From Kitasatospora sp. DSM 101779 (GTDB lineage Bacteria; Actinomycetota; Actinomycetes; Streptomycetales; Streptomycetaceae): a stretch of DNA of 64,000 nt. The notes beneath the pieces were generated by a model. That model was not told the origin of the DNA. It saw nothing but the letters and a program-made list of their open reading frames with translations, and did not search any database. Of the stretch, positions 48,269-58,812 are shown in pieces (position 1 is the stretch's first letter; every line of letters starts with the position of its first letter). The position numbers and the translations under genes are program-made. The DNA lies in contig NZ_JAHTIK010000001.1 in the NCBI RefSeq assembly GCF_025655475.1, forward strand, positions 7,362,315-7,426,314, in the 5' to 3' direction.

Positions 48269-48742
48269 GTGGACGGAGGAACCGGCCGGGTGCCGCGGAT
48301 CGTGGTCGGCGTGGACGGCTCGCCGGCGTCGGAGGAGGCCCTGCGCTGGGCCGTCCGGCACGCCGCCCTGGTCGGCGGCACGGTGGACGCGGTGATCGCC
48401 TGGGAGTACCCCGCGAGCTACGGGTGGCCGGCACCGATTCTGGAAGGCTTCGACTTCGAGGACAACGCCCGCCGCTGCCTCGCCGGGGCCGTCACCGCGG
48501 TGACCGGCGGCACACCCGACGGCGACGCGCCGATCCGGCAGCTGGTCGTGCAGGGCCACCCCGCCGCCGCCCTGCTGGACGCCTCCGAGGAGGCCGACGT
48601 CCTGGTCGTCGGCAACCGCGGCCACGGCGGTTTCACCGAGGCACTGCTGGGGTCGGTCGGCCAGCACTGCGTCCACCACGGCCGCTGCCCGGTGGTCGTT
48701 GTCCGCGCGGCCCGGAACGAAGAGGCCGTGAAGGAGCGATGA
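48269..48742 (+). CDS. Universal stress protein coupled to PP2C phosphatase
   Basis: A 157-residue USP: IVVGVDGSPASEEALRWAV and VLVVGNRGHGGFTEALLGS, then CPVVVVRAA. GTG 48269 follows GGAGG six bases upstream. Its last codons overlap the next gene in ATGA. It is paralogous to the USP at 31745 (QHC and GRCPVVVVR segments). The direct coupling to a PAS-phosphatase suggests that the two respond to the same signal. Confidence 0.88.
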   Translation: MDGGTGRVPRIVVGVDGSPASEEALRWAVRHAALVGGTVDAVIAWEYPASYGWPAPILEGFDFEDNARRCLAGAVTAVTGGTPDGDAPIRQLVVQGHPAAALLDASEEADVLVVGNRGHGGFTEALLGSVGQHCVHHGRCPVVVVRAARNEEAVKER

Positions 48743-49953
48743 TCGACTACGGGTCGGTCTTCCGGGCTCTGCCGGGCATGGTCGCCCTGCTCACCCCGGA
48801 CCTGGTCTACGCGGACGCCAACGACGAGTTCCTGCAGTTGTCGGGGCGGCGGCGCGATCAGCTCGTCGGCCGGTACCTGTTCGACGTGTTCCCCGACAAC
48901 CCGAACGACCCGGAGGCCACCGGGGCCCGCAACCTGGCGGCCTCCCTCCACCGGGTCCTGGAGACGGGCGAGCGCGACAGCATGGCGCTCCAGCGGTACG
49001 ACGTCGAGAGCCTCGATCGGCCCGGTGAGTGGCAGGAGCGCTACTGGAGCCCCGTCAACGCGCCCGTGCTCGGGCCCGACGGCAGGGTGGAGCTCCTGGT
49101 GCACCGGGTCGAGGAGATCACGGAGCTCATCAAGGCGCACGGCCTGCCCGAAGGCAACCGTGCCCGCGTCCTGGAGGCCGAGCTCTACACCAGGGCCCGC
49201 GAACTCCAGGAGCTGAACGAGCGCCTGCGCGAGGCCCACGCCCGCGAGCGCGAGGTCGCCCTCGCGCTGCAGGCGGCCATGCTGCCGGCCCCCGCACCGC
49301 TCGACCAGGTCCGTGCGGCGGTCCGGTACCGGCCCGCGGTCGGCACGCTCAACGTGTGCGGCGACTGGTACGACCTCGTCGCCCTGCCCCGGCACCGCAC
49401 GGCGGTCGCCGTCGGCGACGTCGTCGGGCACGGGCTCGCCGCGGCGGGCGTCATGGGCCAGCTCCGCAGTGCCCTCAGCGCCGCCTCACGGGTCACGGAG
49501 GGCCCGGCCCAGTCCCTGGAGGTGCTCGGCCTGTACTCGCGCTCCGTCGACGGCGCGGAGAACACGACGGCCGCGACCGCCTTCATCGACCACGCCGTCG
49601 GAACGATCACCTACAGCTGCGCCGGCCACCCGCCGCCGGTGCTGGTGCGCTCCGACGGCTCCTTCGACTTCCTCGACCGGGCCACCGACCCCCCGCTCGG
49701 CGCGCGACTGGAACACGTCTCGCGCCCCCAGGCCACCGTCGCCTTCGAGGAGGGCGACACCCTCGTCCTCTACACCGACGGCCTGGTCGAGCGGCGCCGC
49801 GAGGACATCGACATCGGCCTCGACCGCCTCGCGCACGCCCTGTCGGCCGGAGCGTCCGACCCGCCCGAGGCCCTGGCGGACAGTGTGCTGGTGGATCTGC
49901 TGCCGCCCGGCGGCGCCACCGACGACACGGTGCTCGTGGTCGTCCGGCTGTGA
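48739..49953 (+). CDS. PAS-SpoIIE-type PP2C phosphatase
   Basis: A 404-residue protein. Residues 1-125 are a PAS domain ([22 protein letters not shown]), residues ~130-180 a coiled coil ([20 protein letters not shown]), residues ~185-404 a PP2C_SpoIIE phosphatase with [50 protein letters not shown] and DDTVLVVVR. Such enzymes dephosphorylate anti-sigma antagonist proteins. The ATG lies over the USP stop codon, so both are co-translated. PAS may sense redox or ligand; no cofactor residues are obvious. Confidence 0.9.
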   Translation: MIDYGSVFRALPGMVALLTPDLVYADANDEFLQLSGRRRDQLVGRYLFDVFPDNPNDPEATGARNLAASLHRVLETGERDSMALQRYDVESLDRPGEWQERYWSPVNAPVLGPDGRVELLVHRVEEITELIKAHGLPEGNRARVLEAELYTRARELQELNERLREAHAREREVALALQAAMLPAPAPLDQVRAAVRYRPAVGTLNVCGDWYDLVALPRHRTAVAVGDVVGHGLAAAGVMGQLRSALSAASRVTEGPAQSLEVLGLYSRSVDGAENTTAATAFIDHAVGTITYSCAGHPPPVLVRSDGSFDFLDRATDPPLGARLEHVSRPQATVAFEEGDTLVLYTDGLVERRREDIDIGLDRLAHALSAGASDPPEALADSVLVDLLPPGGATDDTVLVVVRL

Positions 49954-50024
49954 TCCGGCCGGCACCTGCGGATGCCGCGCTCCGTCGCGCGACGGCCTCC
50001 CGTTCATCGCAGGATGGAGGTGCA

Positions 50025-50058
50025 GGTCCGGACAGTGTGCGGAACCGCCGTCCGGACC
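50025..50058. promoter_or_regulatory. Inverted repeat upstream of AMP-ligase operon
   Basis: GGTCCGGAC (50025-50033) and GTCCGGACC (50050-50058), 16 bases apart. Each arm is itself a palindrome (GTCCGGAC), so it could bind two protein dimers or end the phosphatase transcript. It lies 35 bp before the ligase start. Confidence 0.5.
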
Positions 50059-50092
50059 GAATGCGGGAGGGCTTCGGCCGGGAGGAGCGGAC

Positions 50093-51867
<1,775 letters not shown>

Positions 51868-51871
<4 letters not shown>

Positions 51872-52824
51872 CCGCGCGCAAACGCGCCCACGCCCGCCGC
51901 TCCGCGGATCGGGCCGGCGGGCGGGCGGCGCACCGGCAGGAGCTGCTGCGCGACATGGTCCGGATCCGCCGGTTCGAAGAGCTCTGCGTGGAGCTGTACA
52001 GCGCCGGGGAGATCCGCGGCTTCGTCCACCTGTGCATCGGCGAGGAGGCCGTCTCCGTCGGCGTCCTCCGTGCACTGACGCAGGACGACGCCGTGGTGAC
52101 CACCTACCGGGAGCACGGCCACGCCCTGGCGCGCGGCATTCCGGCCGAGACCGTCCTCGCCGAGATGCTCGGCCGGATCACCGGGTGCAGCCGGGGCCGG
52201 GGCGGATCGATGCACCTGTTCGACACCGGCCGGCGGTTCTACGGAGGACATGGCATCGTCGCCGGCGGCCTGCCCGTGGCGGCCGGCCTGGCCCTCGCCG
52301 ACAACCTCCGCGACGACGGGCACCTGGCTTGCTGCCTCTTCGGCGACGGCGCCTTCGCCGAGGGCGAGTTCCACGAGACCGCCAACCTGGCCGCCCTGTG
52401 GGAGCTGCCCCTGCTGCTCGTCTGCGAGAACAACCTCTATGCGATGGGCACCCCGCTGGCCAGGGAACACGCCCAGATCGACCTCGCGGCCCGCGCCGCC
52501 TCCTATGGCATGGTCGCCTGGGCGGTGGACGGCATGGACGTCCTCGCCGTCGAGCGGGCGACGCGCCGGGCGGCCGAAATCGTCCGTGAGGGTCACGGCC
52601 CCTGCTTCCTCGAACTGCGCACCTACCGCTTCCGCGCCCACTCGATGTACGACCCCGACCTCTACCGCGACAAGGCCGAGGTCGAACGGTGGAGGCACCG
52701 CGACCCGATCACAACACTCGCCCGCCGGATGCACGCGAGGCCATGCGCGAGGCGCTGGCCGCCGACGACCGGGTCTTCCTCATGGGCGAGGACGTCGGAC
52801 GCTACGGCGGCGCCTTCGGGGTGA
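51868..52824 (+). CDS. 2-oxoacid dehydrogenase E1 alpha, C-terminus lost
   Basis: A 318-residue thiamine-diphosphate E1 alpha of the pyruvate/acetoin dehydrogenase type. Motifs: [77 protein letters not shown]. Homology stops at about residue 285 ([14 protein letters not shown]). Canonical proteins then have about 45 more helical residues; here a shifted 30-residue tail ([14 protein letters not shown]...) reads over the start of the E1 beta gene. The ATG overlaps the ligase stop (ATGA). A deletion at the gene junction is likely, so activity is uncertain. Confidence 0.85.
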
Positions 52825-53678
52825 GCCTCGGCCTGCTCGACGAGTTCGGACCGGACCGCGTCCGGGACACGCCGCTGTCGGAGTCCGCGTTCGTCGGCGC
52901 GGGCATCGGCGCCGCCATCGCGGGGATGCGGCCGATCGTCGAGATCATGACCGTCAACTTCAGCCTGCTGGCGCTGGACCAGATCCTCAACAACGCCGCG
53001 ACGCTGTTGCACATGTCCGGCGGCCAGGTAGCGGTGCCGCTGGTGATCCGCATGACCACCGGCGCCGGACGCCAGCTCGCCGCCCAGCACTCGCACAGCC
53101 TGGAGGGCTGGTACGCGCACATTCCCGGCATCCGCGTCCTCGCACCCGCGACGGTCGCCGACGCCCGGCACATGCTGGCCCCGGCACTGGCCGACCCCGA
53201 CCCCGTTGTGATCTTCGAACACGGCTCGCTCTACAACGCCTCCGGATCACCGGAACCCGACGGCGCACCCGCTGACCTGGACAGCGCGGCCGTCCGGCGC
53301 TCCGGCACGGCCGTCAGCCTCATCACCTACGGTGGTTCGCTCGGCAAGGTGCTGGAGGCCGCGGAACGACTCGCCGCGGACGGGATCGACGCCGAGGTCG
53401 TCGACCTGCGCACGCTCCGGCCGCTCGACGACGACACCGTCATCGGCTCCGTACGGCGGACGCACCGGGCGGTGGTCGCCGACGAGGGTTGGCGGACCGG
53501 CGGCATCTCCGCCGAGATCGCGGCTCGGATCGCCGAGCAGGCCTTCTACGACCTGGACGCGCCGGTGGAGCGGGTCTGCGCGGCCGAGGTGCCGGTACCC
53601 TACGCCCACCAGCTGGAGGAGGCGGCGCTGCCCCAGGTCGCGGGCATCCTCGCGGCGGTCAGACGGGCGGTCGGCTGA
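52743..53678 (+). CDS. 2-oxoacid dehydrogenase E1 beta
   Basis: A 311-residue transketolase-like beta subunit: [103 protein letters not shown] 52743 starts at the first conserved helix ([11 protein letters not shown]); GTG 52689 extends 18 residues but lies deep inside E1 alpha. In either case the usual N-terminal residues before REAMREAL are short or changed, matching a deletion. The stop is one base before the E2 gene. Confidence 0.87.
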   Translation: MREALAADDRVFLMGEDVGRYGGAFGVSLGLLDEFGPDRVRDTPLSESAFVGAGIGAAIAGMRPIVEIMTVNFSLLALDQILNNAATLLHMSGGQVAVPLVIRMTTGAGRQLAAQHSHSLEGWYAHIPGIRVLAPATVADARHMLAPALADPDPVVIFEHGSLYNASGSPEPDGAPADLDSAAVRRSGTAVSLITYGGSLGKVLEAAERLAADGIDAEVVDLRTLRPLDDDTVIGSVRRTHRAVVADEGWRTGGISAEIAARIAEQAFYDLDAPVERVCAAEVPVPYAHQLEEAALPQVAGILAAVRRAVG

Positions 53679-53679
53679 A

Positions 53680-55095
53680 ATGGCCGAGTTCACCATGCCC
53701 TCCCTGGGGGCCGACATGACCGAGGGCACCCTGCTGGAGTGGCTCGTCCGTCCCGGGGACCGGGTCGACCGCGGTGACATCGTGGCCGTGGTGGACACCG
53801 CCAAGGCTGCCATCGAAGTGGAGTGCTTCGAGACCGGAACCGTCGAGGAGCTCCTGGTCCAGCCCGGGACGGTGGTCCCGGTCGGAGCGCCGCTGGCCGT
53901 CATCGCCGCGGCTGCCGCGGAACCCGAGGCGGGAGCGCCGGCCGGGACACCGCACGCCCGCGCAGGAGCACACCCCGCCGAACACCAGGCGGGGCCGATC
54001 GCCACCCCGCTCGTGAGACGGCTGGCAGAGGCGGGCGGAGTCGACCTGGCAGCCGTCCACGGTACCGGCCCCGGCGGCCGGATCACCAAGGCCGACGTGC
54101 AGGCCGCACCGCACGCGCCCGCCGGCGACGGGCCCTCCGAAGGGCCGGCAGTACCATCTCCGCCGCAAGCAGAATCCCACGGCCACCCGCCGACCGGGCC
54201 CGGCACGCACCCGGCGGAAGCGGACGGCGCGGGCGGACGCGTCCGGGCCTCGCCGATGGCCCGGCGGATCGCGGCAGAGGCAGGACTCGACCTGGCCCGG
54301 GTGCACGGAAGCGGCGCCAACGGCACCGTCCGCGCGGCGGACGTCCGGGCCGTGCTGCGCGCCCCGGCCGCGCCGGTGCCGTCGACGGCCTCCGCACAGG
54401 AGCCCGCCGCACCTGCGCCGTCACCCCCCACACGAGCCGAGGCGATGCGCCAGGCCGTCGGCGCGCTGATGGACCGGTCCAAACGGGAGATCCCCCACTA
54501 CTACCTCTCCACCACGGTCGACCTTGCCGAGGCCACGCGCTGGCTGCGCGACCGCAACCGGCAACTCCCGGTGGCCGAAAGGCTGGTGCCGGCCGCCCTG
54601 ATGCTCAAGGCCGCAGCGGTGGCCGCCCGCGAGGTACCGCAGCTCAACGGCTGGTGGACCGACGGTTTCACCCCGGCACCCGCAGTCCACCTCGGCGTGG
54701 CCGTCGCGCTGCGCGGCGGCGGTCTGATCGCCCCGGCGATCCGGGACGCGGCAGACCTGCCGTTGCCCGAACTCATGGCGCGCCTGCGCGACCTGGTCGC
54801 ACGCGCCCGGTCCGGCCGATTGCGCAGTGCCGAGACCTCCGACCCGTCCATCACCGTGACCAGCCTCGGCGACCAGGGGGTGGAGGCGGTCTTCGGAGTG
54901 ATCTATCCGCCGCAGGTCGCCCTGGTCGGCCTGGGCAAGGTCGTGGAACGGCCCTGGGCCGCGAACGGCATGCTCGGTGTCCGACCCGTGGTCACGGCCA
55001 CCCTGTCGGCCGACCACCGGGCCAGCGACGGGGCCACCGGTGCCCGCTTCCTGTCGGCCCTCGACCGACTGCTCCAGCAACCGGAGGAACTGTGA
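53680..55095 (+). CDS. E2 acyltransferase with two E3-binding domains
   Basis: A 471-residue dihydrolipoamide acetyltransferase. Residues 1-76: lipoyl domain with the modified Lys42 in DTAKAAIEVE. Residues ~107-141 and 190-224 are two peripheral-subunit (E3) binding domains (ATPLVRRLAEAGGVD, ASPMARRIAAEAGLD), where most E2s have one. The catalytic domain (252-471) ends with TLSADHRASDGATGARF, catalytic His446. It passes the acyl group to CoA. No E3 gene lies here, so E3 must be shared. Overlaps the ACP gene by 4 bases. Confidence 0.93.
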   Translation: MAEFTMPSLGADMTEGTLLEWLVRPGDRVDRGDIVAVVDTAKAAIEVECFETGTVEELLVQPGTVVPVGAPLAVIAAAAAEPEAGAPAGTPHARAGAHPAEHQAGPIATPLVRRLAEAGGVDLAAVHGTGPGGRITKADVQAAPHAPAGDGPSEGPAVPSPPQAESHGHPPTGPGTHPAEADGAGGRVRASPMARRIAAEAGLDLARVHGSGANGTVRAADVRAVLRAPAAPVPSTASAQEPAAPAPSPPTRAEAMRQAVGALMDRSKREIPHYYLSTTVDLAEATRWLRDRNRQLPVAERLVPAALMLKAAAVAAREVPQLNGWWTDGFTPAPAVHLGVAVALRGGGLIAPAIRDAADLPLPELMARLRDLVARARSGRLRSAETSDPSITVTSLGDQGVEAVFGVIYPPQVALVGLGKVVERPWAANGMLGVRPVVTATLSADHRASDGATGARFLSALDRLLQQPEEL

Positions 55096-55334
55096 ACCAG
55101 GACCAGGCCGCGGAACTCGTCAAGGAAGTTCTCCTCGAGATCGTTCCGGACGCGGACCTCACCGCGACGGACGCACGGGTCGACCTCAGGCAGGAACTCG
55201 AACTGGACTCCATGGACTTCCTGACGCTGGTGGAACGGCTGTCCTCGCGAGCGGGCTGCCGGATCGACGAGGACGACTACCCGCGGATGGCCACACTCGC
55301 CGGAAGCGCCTCCCTCCTGGCCGAGCGCACCTGA
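55092..55334 (+). CDS. Acyl carrier protein in a dehydrogenase operon
   Basis: An 80-residue ACP. The phosphopantetheine site is Ser40 in LELDSMDFLTLVERL, and acidic helix II follows. GTG overlaps the E2 stop (GTGA). An ACP within a 2-oxoacid dehydrogenase operon is unusual; it could carry an acyl group formed by the ligase or by E2. The last gene of the operon. Confidence 0.87.
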   Translation: MNQDQAAELVKEVLLEIVPDADLTATDARVDLRQELELDSMDFLTLVERLSSRAGCRIDEDDYPRMATLAGSASLLAERT

Positions 55335-55345
55335 CCGAGCCACCT

Positions 55346-55374
55346 GACCGAGCCGGAGGGCTCCGTCCTCGGTC
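55346..55374. terminator. Hairpin after ACP operon
   Basis: Arms GACCGAG (55346-55352) and CTCGGTC (55368-55374), with inner GGAG/CTCC, 11 bases after the ACP stop. It lies between convergent genes. Downstream, CCGGGACCGG and CCCGGACCGG occur as near-direct repeats (55424-55449). Confidence 0.55.
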
Positions 55375-55483
55375 GCCTGCCCGTTCGGCCTGCCCGCGCG
55401 GCTCGAAGTGGTGCAGCCGGGTGCCGGGACCGGTGAATCCCGGACCGGCGGACGGTCGGGACGGAGCGTCCCCGGCAGGTGGA

Positions 55484-56020
55484 TCAGACCAGCCCGGCCC
55501 CCCATGTCCTGGCCCGGTCGAGTTCCCCGGCCCGCAGCGGGCCTTCGGCGTCCTCGACGATGAACCCCTCGGGCTCCGCCAGCACGTCGTAGTGGTGGCG
55601 GGCCAGCCGCCGGGCGATCCCGTCCGCGGCGCCGCCGCTCAAGCGGAAGTCGACGCGGGTGTCGAACGCGGCGGCGTGCGTGCCGTTCTCCGTGTCCGGA
55701 AGGTGGTGGAACCAGGTCCGCAGGCCCGGGCTGTCGTCCGGCTCGGCGCCGGCCGCCAGTGCCCCGCTCTCCCGTGCCGCGTTCTGCGCCCGGGTGCCTC
55801 GGGCCAGGTCGCGGCTGAGACCGGAGGTCATCCCGTGCATATGGGTGGGGCCGCCGACCACCAGCAGGTCGGCCGACCGGGTGACGTCGGCGGTCGCCCC
55901 GGCGACCGGCAGGCAACTGACCTGCGCGTCCGGCGCGGCCTCGTGCACACCCTCCGCGATCGCCTCGGCGATCTGCCGGGTGTTGCCGTACATGCTCTCG
56001 TAGACGATCACTGCCTGCAT
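55484..56020 (-). CDS. Flavodoxin-like protein 1
   Basis: A 178-residue protein starting AVIVYESMYGNTRQIAEAIA, the FMN phosphate loop of flavodoxins, then LLVVGGPTHMHGM (aromatic-poor FMN loop). The C-terminal ~70 residues extend beyond a simple flavodoxin. It probably binds FMN as an electron carrier or redox sensor. ATG 56020 starts exactly at the domain. The two flavodoxin-like genes are 65% alike by eye over the first 60 residues. Confidence 0.85.
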   Translation of the reverse strand: MQAVIVYESMYGNTRQIAEAIAEGVHEAAPDAQVSCLPVAGATADVTRSADLLVVGGPTHMHGMTSGLSRDLARGTRAQNAARESGALAAGAEPDDSPGLRTWFHHLPDTENGTHAAAFDTRVDFRLSGGAADGIARRLARHHYDVLAEPEGFIVEDAEGPLRAGELDRARTWGAGLV

Positions 56021-56340
56021 GGCTCGGTCACCTCGCTGTGCGTCCGGATGTGCGGAGCGCGGTGCCGCCCGGCTGCTGTCCGCCGTACTCGTGGACGGCG
56101 GCCTCCGGTGCGGCAGGGCTTGACACCTCGCCTCCATGCTCCGACGCGGGGCCGGCGGCCGGGAGGGCCTACCGGACCTGATGTGGCCGGGCCGTGCGGG
56201 TCGTCATGGCCCGACGCGCGGGCCGACGGGCCGGACCGAGGGAGTCGCCGTGTCCGGCACCGCGCCGGCGCGCTCGCGCGGGCCGGCGGCCGTCCGTTCG
56301 CCGGTGCCGCTGTGCACGACCCGCCCCGGGCCGACGGAGG
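56021..56340. other. Promoter region of flavodoxin-like gene 1
   Basis: 320 bases between a dead gene fragment and the flavodoxin start. No gene or convincing DevR box is seen. Confidence 0.4.
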
Positions 56341-56728
56341 TCAGCCGCAGCGACCGGGCGACGCGGCGTCCGCGCCGTGCAGCCCTGCCTTGATCCGGCG
56401 CCGGGTGCCGTCCGTGAGCCGGACGAGCCGGTCGGACCAGGTGGCGGTGGGCGGCAGCGGATCGGCGATGCGCCTGGCGGAGGCGGGGAGAGCGGCCACG
56501 TCCGATTCGCGGGCCGTGCGGGCCGAGGCGAGGATTCGCGGCGCGCCGACCCGCCGGCCGTCCGCCGTCATCCGGCGCAGCAGCGGCCCGGCACCGGGTG
56601 GGGCGGTCTCCTCCCGGAGCGCGAGCGTGTCGGAGAAGGCCGGTCCACGGAAGACCTGCTTGGCGCCGGGAGCGGTCACCTTGCCGGTCGGGAGCTTCCT
56701 CACCGGCCGCCCGGCACAGTCCACGACC
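56341..56728 (-). pseudogene. C-terminal fragment of nicotinate phosphoribosyltransferase
   Basis: Reading the reverse strand, VVDCAGRPVRKLPTGKVTAP and GAKQVFR, then DTLALREE, GPLLRRM, match the C-terminal part of PncB (typically KLSEGK..PG.KQVWR). The catalytic core is absent; only about 130 residues remain. Transcription from upstream would enter from the flavodoxin-2 gene (56756), whose stop lies 28 bases before it. In M. tuberculosis pncB2 is a DosR-regulon gene, so this is probably the decayed copy of a regulon member. Confidence 0.7.
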
Positions 56729-56755
56729 GGGCAGGACGGAGTATCGGACAGGTGG

Positions 56756-57289
56756 TCAGAGGAGCGAGGCGCCCCAGGCCTTCGCACGGGCGAGTTCTCC
56801 GCTGCGAAGGGGCCCGTCGGCCTCCTCGACGAAGAAGCCCTCGGGTTCGGCCCTGAGGTGGTAGCGGTGGTCTGTGAGCCGCTGGGCGATGCCGGCGGCC
56901 GCACCGCCGGCCTGCTTGCCGTCCATGCGGGTGTCGAAGGCGGCTGCGGAGGTACCGGGCTCGGCGTCGGGCAGCTCGTGGAACCATTTGCGCAGGCCGG
57001 GGCCGGCCGCGGTGGTGGCCGCCTCGTGGGCCTCTTCGATGCGGCCTTCCTTCCGCGCCTCGACGGAGACGGCGACGCGGCGGCTCAGCGCGTTCGACAT
57101 TCCGTGAACGTGTGTGGGGCCGCCGACCACCAGGAGGTCGACCGCGCCGGTGCGGTGGAGCGTTGCCCGGGCGACGGGCCGGCACACCACGGCGGCGTCC
57201 GGGCGGGCTTCACGGATGCCCTCGGCGATCGCCTCCGCGACCTCGCGGGTGTTGCCGTACATGCTTTCGTAGACGATCAGCGCTCGCAC
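56756..57289 (-). CDS. Flavodoxin-like protein 2
   Basis: A 177-residue paralogue of the preceding flavodoxin-like gene: ALIVYESMYGNTREVAEAIA and LLVVGGPTHVHGMSNALSRR, then RAKAWGASLL at the end. GTG 57289 follows GGAGGTGG. It may be a redox or electron carrier; PFL activation needs a reduced flavodoxin in E. coli, so these could supply electrons to PflA. That link is inference. A GGGACGATGGGGCC half-site lies about 110 bp upstream. Confidence 0.85.
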   Translation of the reverse strand: MRALIVYESMYGNTREVAEAIAEGIREARPDAAVVCRPVARATLHRTGAVDLLVVGGPTHVHGMSNALSRRVAVSVEARKEGRIEEAHEAATTAAGPGLRKWFHELPDAEPGTSAAAFDTRMDGKQAGGAAAGIAQRLTDHRYHLRAEPEGFFVEEADGPLRSGELARAKAWGASLL

Positions 57290-57592
57290 GGAATACCACC
57301 TCCTCGGCCTCGCATGCGCACGGCAGCGCTCCTGCCGGTGCGGTCCTCCTCCATTCTTCGTCCGTCGCCCCGACTCTGACGGGTGCCGACCGGCCCCATC
57401 GTCCCGGCGGAGGGCCCAAGCGCGGCCGGGCACCGTGCGAGGGCCCGGTCGGGACGGCCCGCTGCGTCCGGGCCGCACGACCCGGCCCGGACGGGGCGAA
57501 CCGACCCCCGCCGGCACGGGGGAGTGATCGGGCACGCCCGGTCGCCGCATCCGCAAGGTCGGCGCGTCCGCCGGATCGGCCGGCGACCGGGC
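57290..57592. other. Intergenic region upstream of flavodoxin 2
   Basis: 303 bases. GGCCCCATCGTCCC near 57395-57408 is a DevR-like half-site on the reverse strand. No gene. Confidence 0.35.
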
Positions 57593-58453
57593 TCAGTCGG
57601 TATCGGGAGCGGGCACGACGGTGACCGGGCAGTGGGCGCGGTGCAGCAGGCCGTGGGGGACGGAGCCGAGCCGCATCCCGGTGAACCCGCCGCGGCCGCG
57701 CCGTCCGACGACGAGCGCACACGCCCTCTCGGCGGCCTCGGCGAGTTCCTCCACCGGATGGCCGCGCACGACCTGGCGGGTCACGGTGGTGTCCGGGTAG
57801 TCCTCCGCCTGCTCGGCCACCGTTTCGTGGAGCAGACGGCGGCACTTCTGCAGCACGACGACCTCGTCCGTGGACTCCAGCAGCGACGGCTGCCAGACCC
57901 AGAGCGTCCGCAGGTCCGCGCCGCGGGCCGCGGCCGCGGCGAAGGCGTACGCCAGCGCGGCGCGGGAGGCCGGACTGCCGTCGACACCGGCGACGAGGTA
58001 CGGCGGCCGCTCGGTGCTGTCCCCGGGCTCCAGCACCACGACCACCGGGCAGGCCGCCCGGGCACTGACCGGGACGGCCACCGAGTGCGTGCCGAGGAAC
58101 TCCTCCAGGCGGCTCAGCCGCCGCGAACCGAGGACGACCAGGCACGCGTCGTGCGACTCGTGGCACAGCACCTGGGCAGGGGGACCCTCGGCGAGGACGG
58201 TTGTGAGGTCGATGCCGGGGTGTCCGTCCGACACGAGGGCGGCGGCCTCCTCGAGCACACGGCGCCCGGCCTTCCGGGACCCCGAGCCGCCGGCACGGTG
58301 CGACCTGTGGTGGTTCGGTGCGGTGGCGTGCGCCAGCCGCAGTTGCACTCCGCGACGCTCGGCCTCGTCGGCCGCCCAGACCAGGGCCGGCTGAGCGGTG
58401 TCCTCGTCGTCCACGCCGACGACGACCGGGCGGGACTGCCCAGAGCCGTCCAT
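57593..58453 (-). CDS. Two-domain universal stress protein
   Basis: A 286-residue tandem USP. Domain 1: VVVGVDDEDTAQPALVWAAD with VVLGSRRLSRLEE, a poor ATP loop. Domain 2: VAGVDGSPASRAALAYAFAA and LVVGRRGRGGFTGMRLGSV with the ATP loop intact. ATG 58453 follows GGAGGAGC. An upstream site GGGCCGAGCGGTCC (58522-58535) resembles a DevR box. The fourth USP of the window. Confidence 0.9.
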   Translation of the reverse strand: MDGSGQSRPVVVGVDDEDTAQPALVWAADEAERRGVQLRLAHATAPNHHRSHRAGGSGSRKAGRRVLEEAAALVSDGHPGIDLTTVLAEGPPAQVLCHESHDACLVVLGSRRLSRLEEFLGTHSVAVPVSARAACPVVVVLEPGDSTERPPYLVAGVDGSPASRAALAYAFAAAAARGADLRTLWVWQPSLLESTDEVVVLQKCRRLLHETVAEQAEDYPDTTVTRQVVRGHPVEELAEAAERACALVVGRRGRGGFTGMRLGSVPHGLLHRAHCPVTVVPAPDTD

Positions 58454-58812
58454 TGCTCCTCCAACCCGAGTCGATTCCCGCCCCCATCGGAACCGTAGAG
58501 GCCGGGCTGCCGCCATGGGCAGGGCCGAGCGGTCCACGCCGGGTGGGCCGGGTGCATCCGATCGATCCGCCACCGCCGGGCGCAGCGGCCGGACCTGCAA
58601 GCTCCGCCTCGATCCGGTGGTCGTGTTCCTCGCGGTCCTACGCGGCCCTACGCGACCCTGATGACCGACGCGTACCCGCCCTTCCGCCTGGACCAGCGGG
58701 CCACCCACCCGGTCGGCGAACCGATGCGCGCACCGGGACGGTGACCCGGCCCGCGAACCGCACGGCACGGCGGGTCGCGGACGGCGCCCGAGCCTCCGGG
58801 GGCGGTCCGGGT
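58454..58812. other. Intergenic region, USP promoter side
   Basis: 359 bases between the USP start and the end of the Rv1733c-family gene. One DevR-like element (GGGCCGAGCGGTCC, one mismatch) is at 58522-58535, 69 bp upstream of the USP. No supported gene. Confidence 0.45.
58522..58535. promoter_or_regulatory. DevR-box-like site upstream of tandem USP
   Basis: GGGCCGAGCGGTCC, with one mismatch to GGGNC-N4-GNCCC. The complement shares TCGGCCC with the adhE site. 69 bp from the USP start. Confidence 0.3.

Noticed and set aside
52743-52824. E1 alpha tail as a genuine domain
   Set aside because: It is the shifted reading of the E1 beta gene and has no similarity to E1 alpha C-termini.
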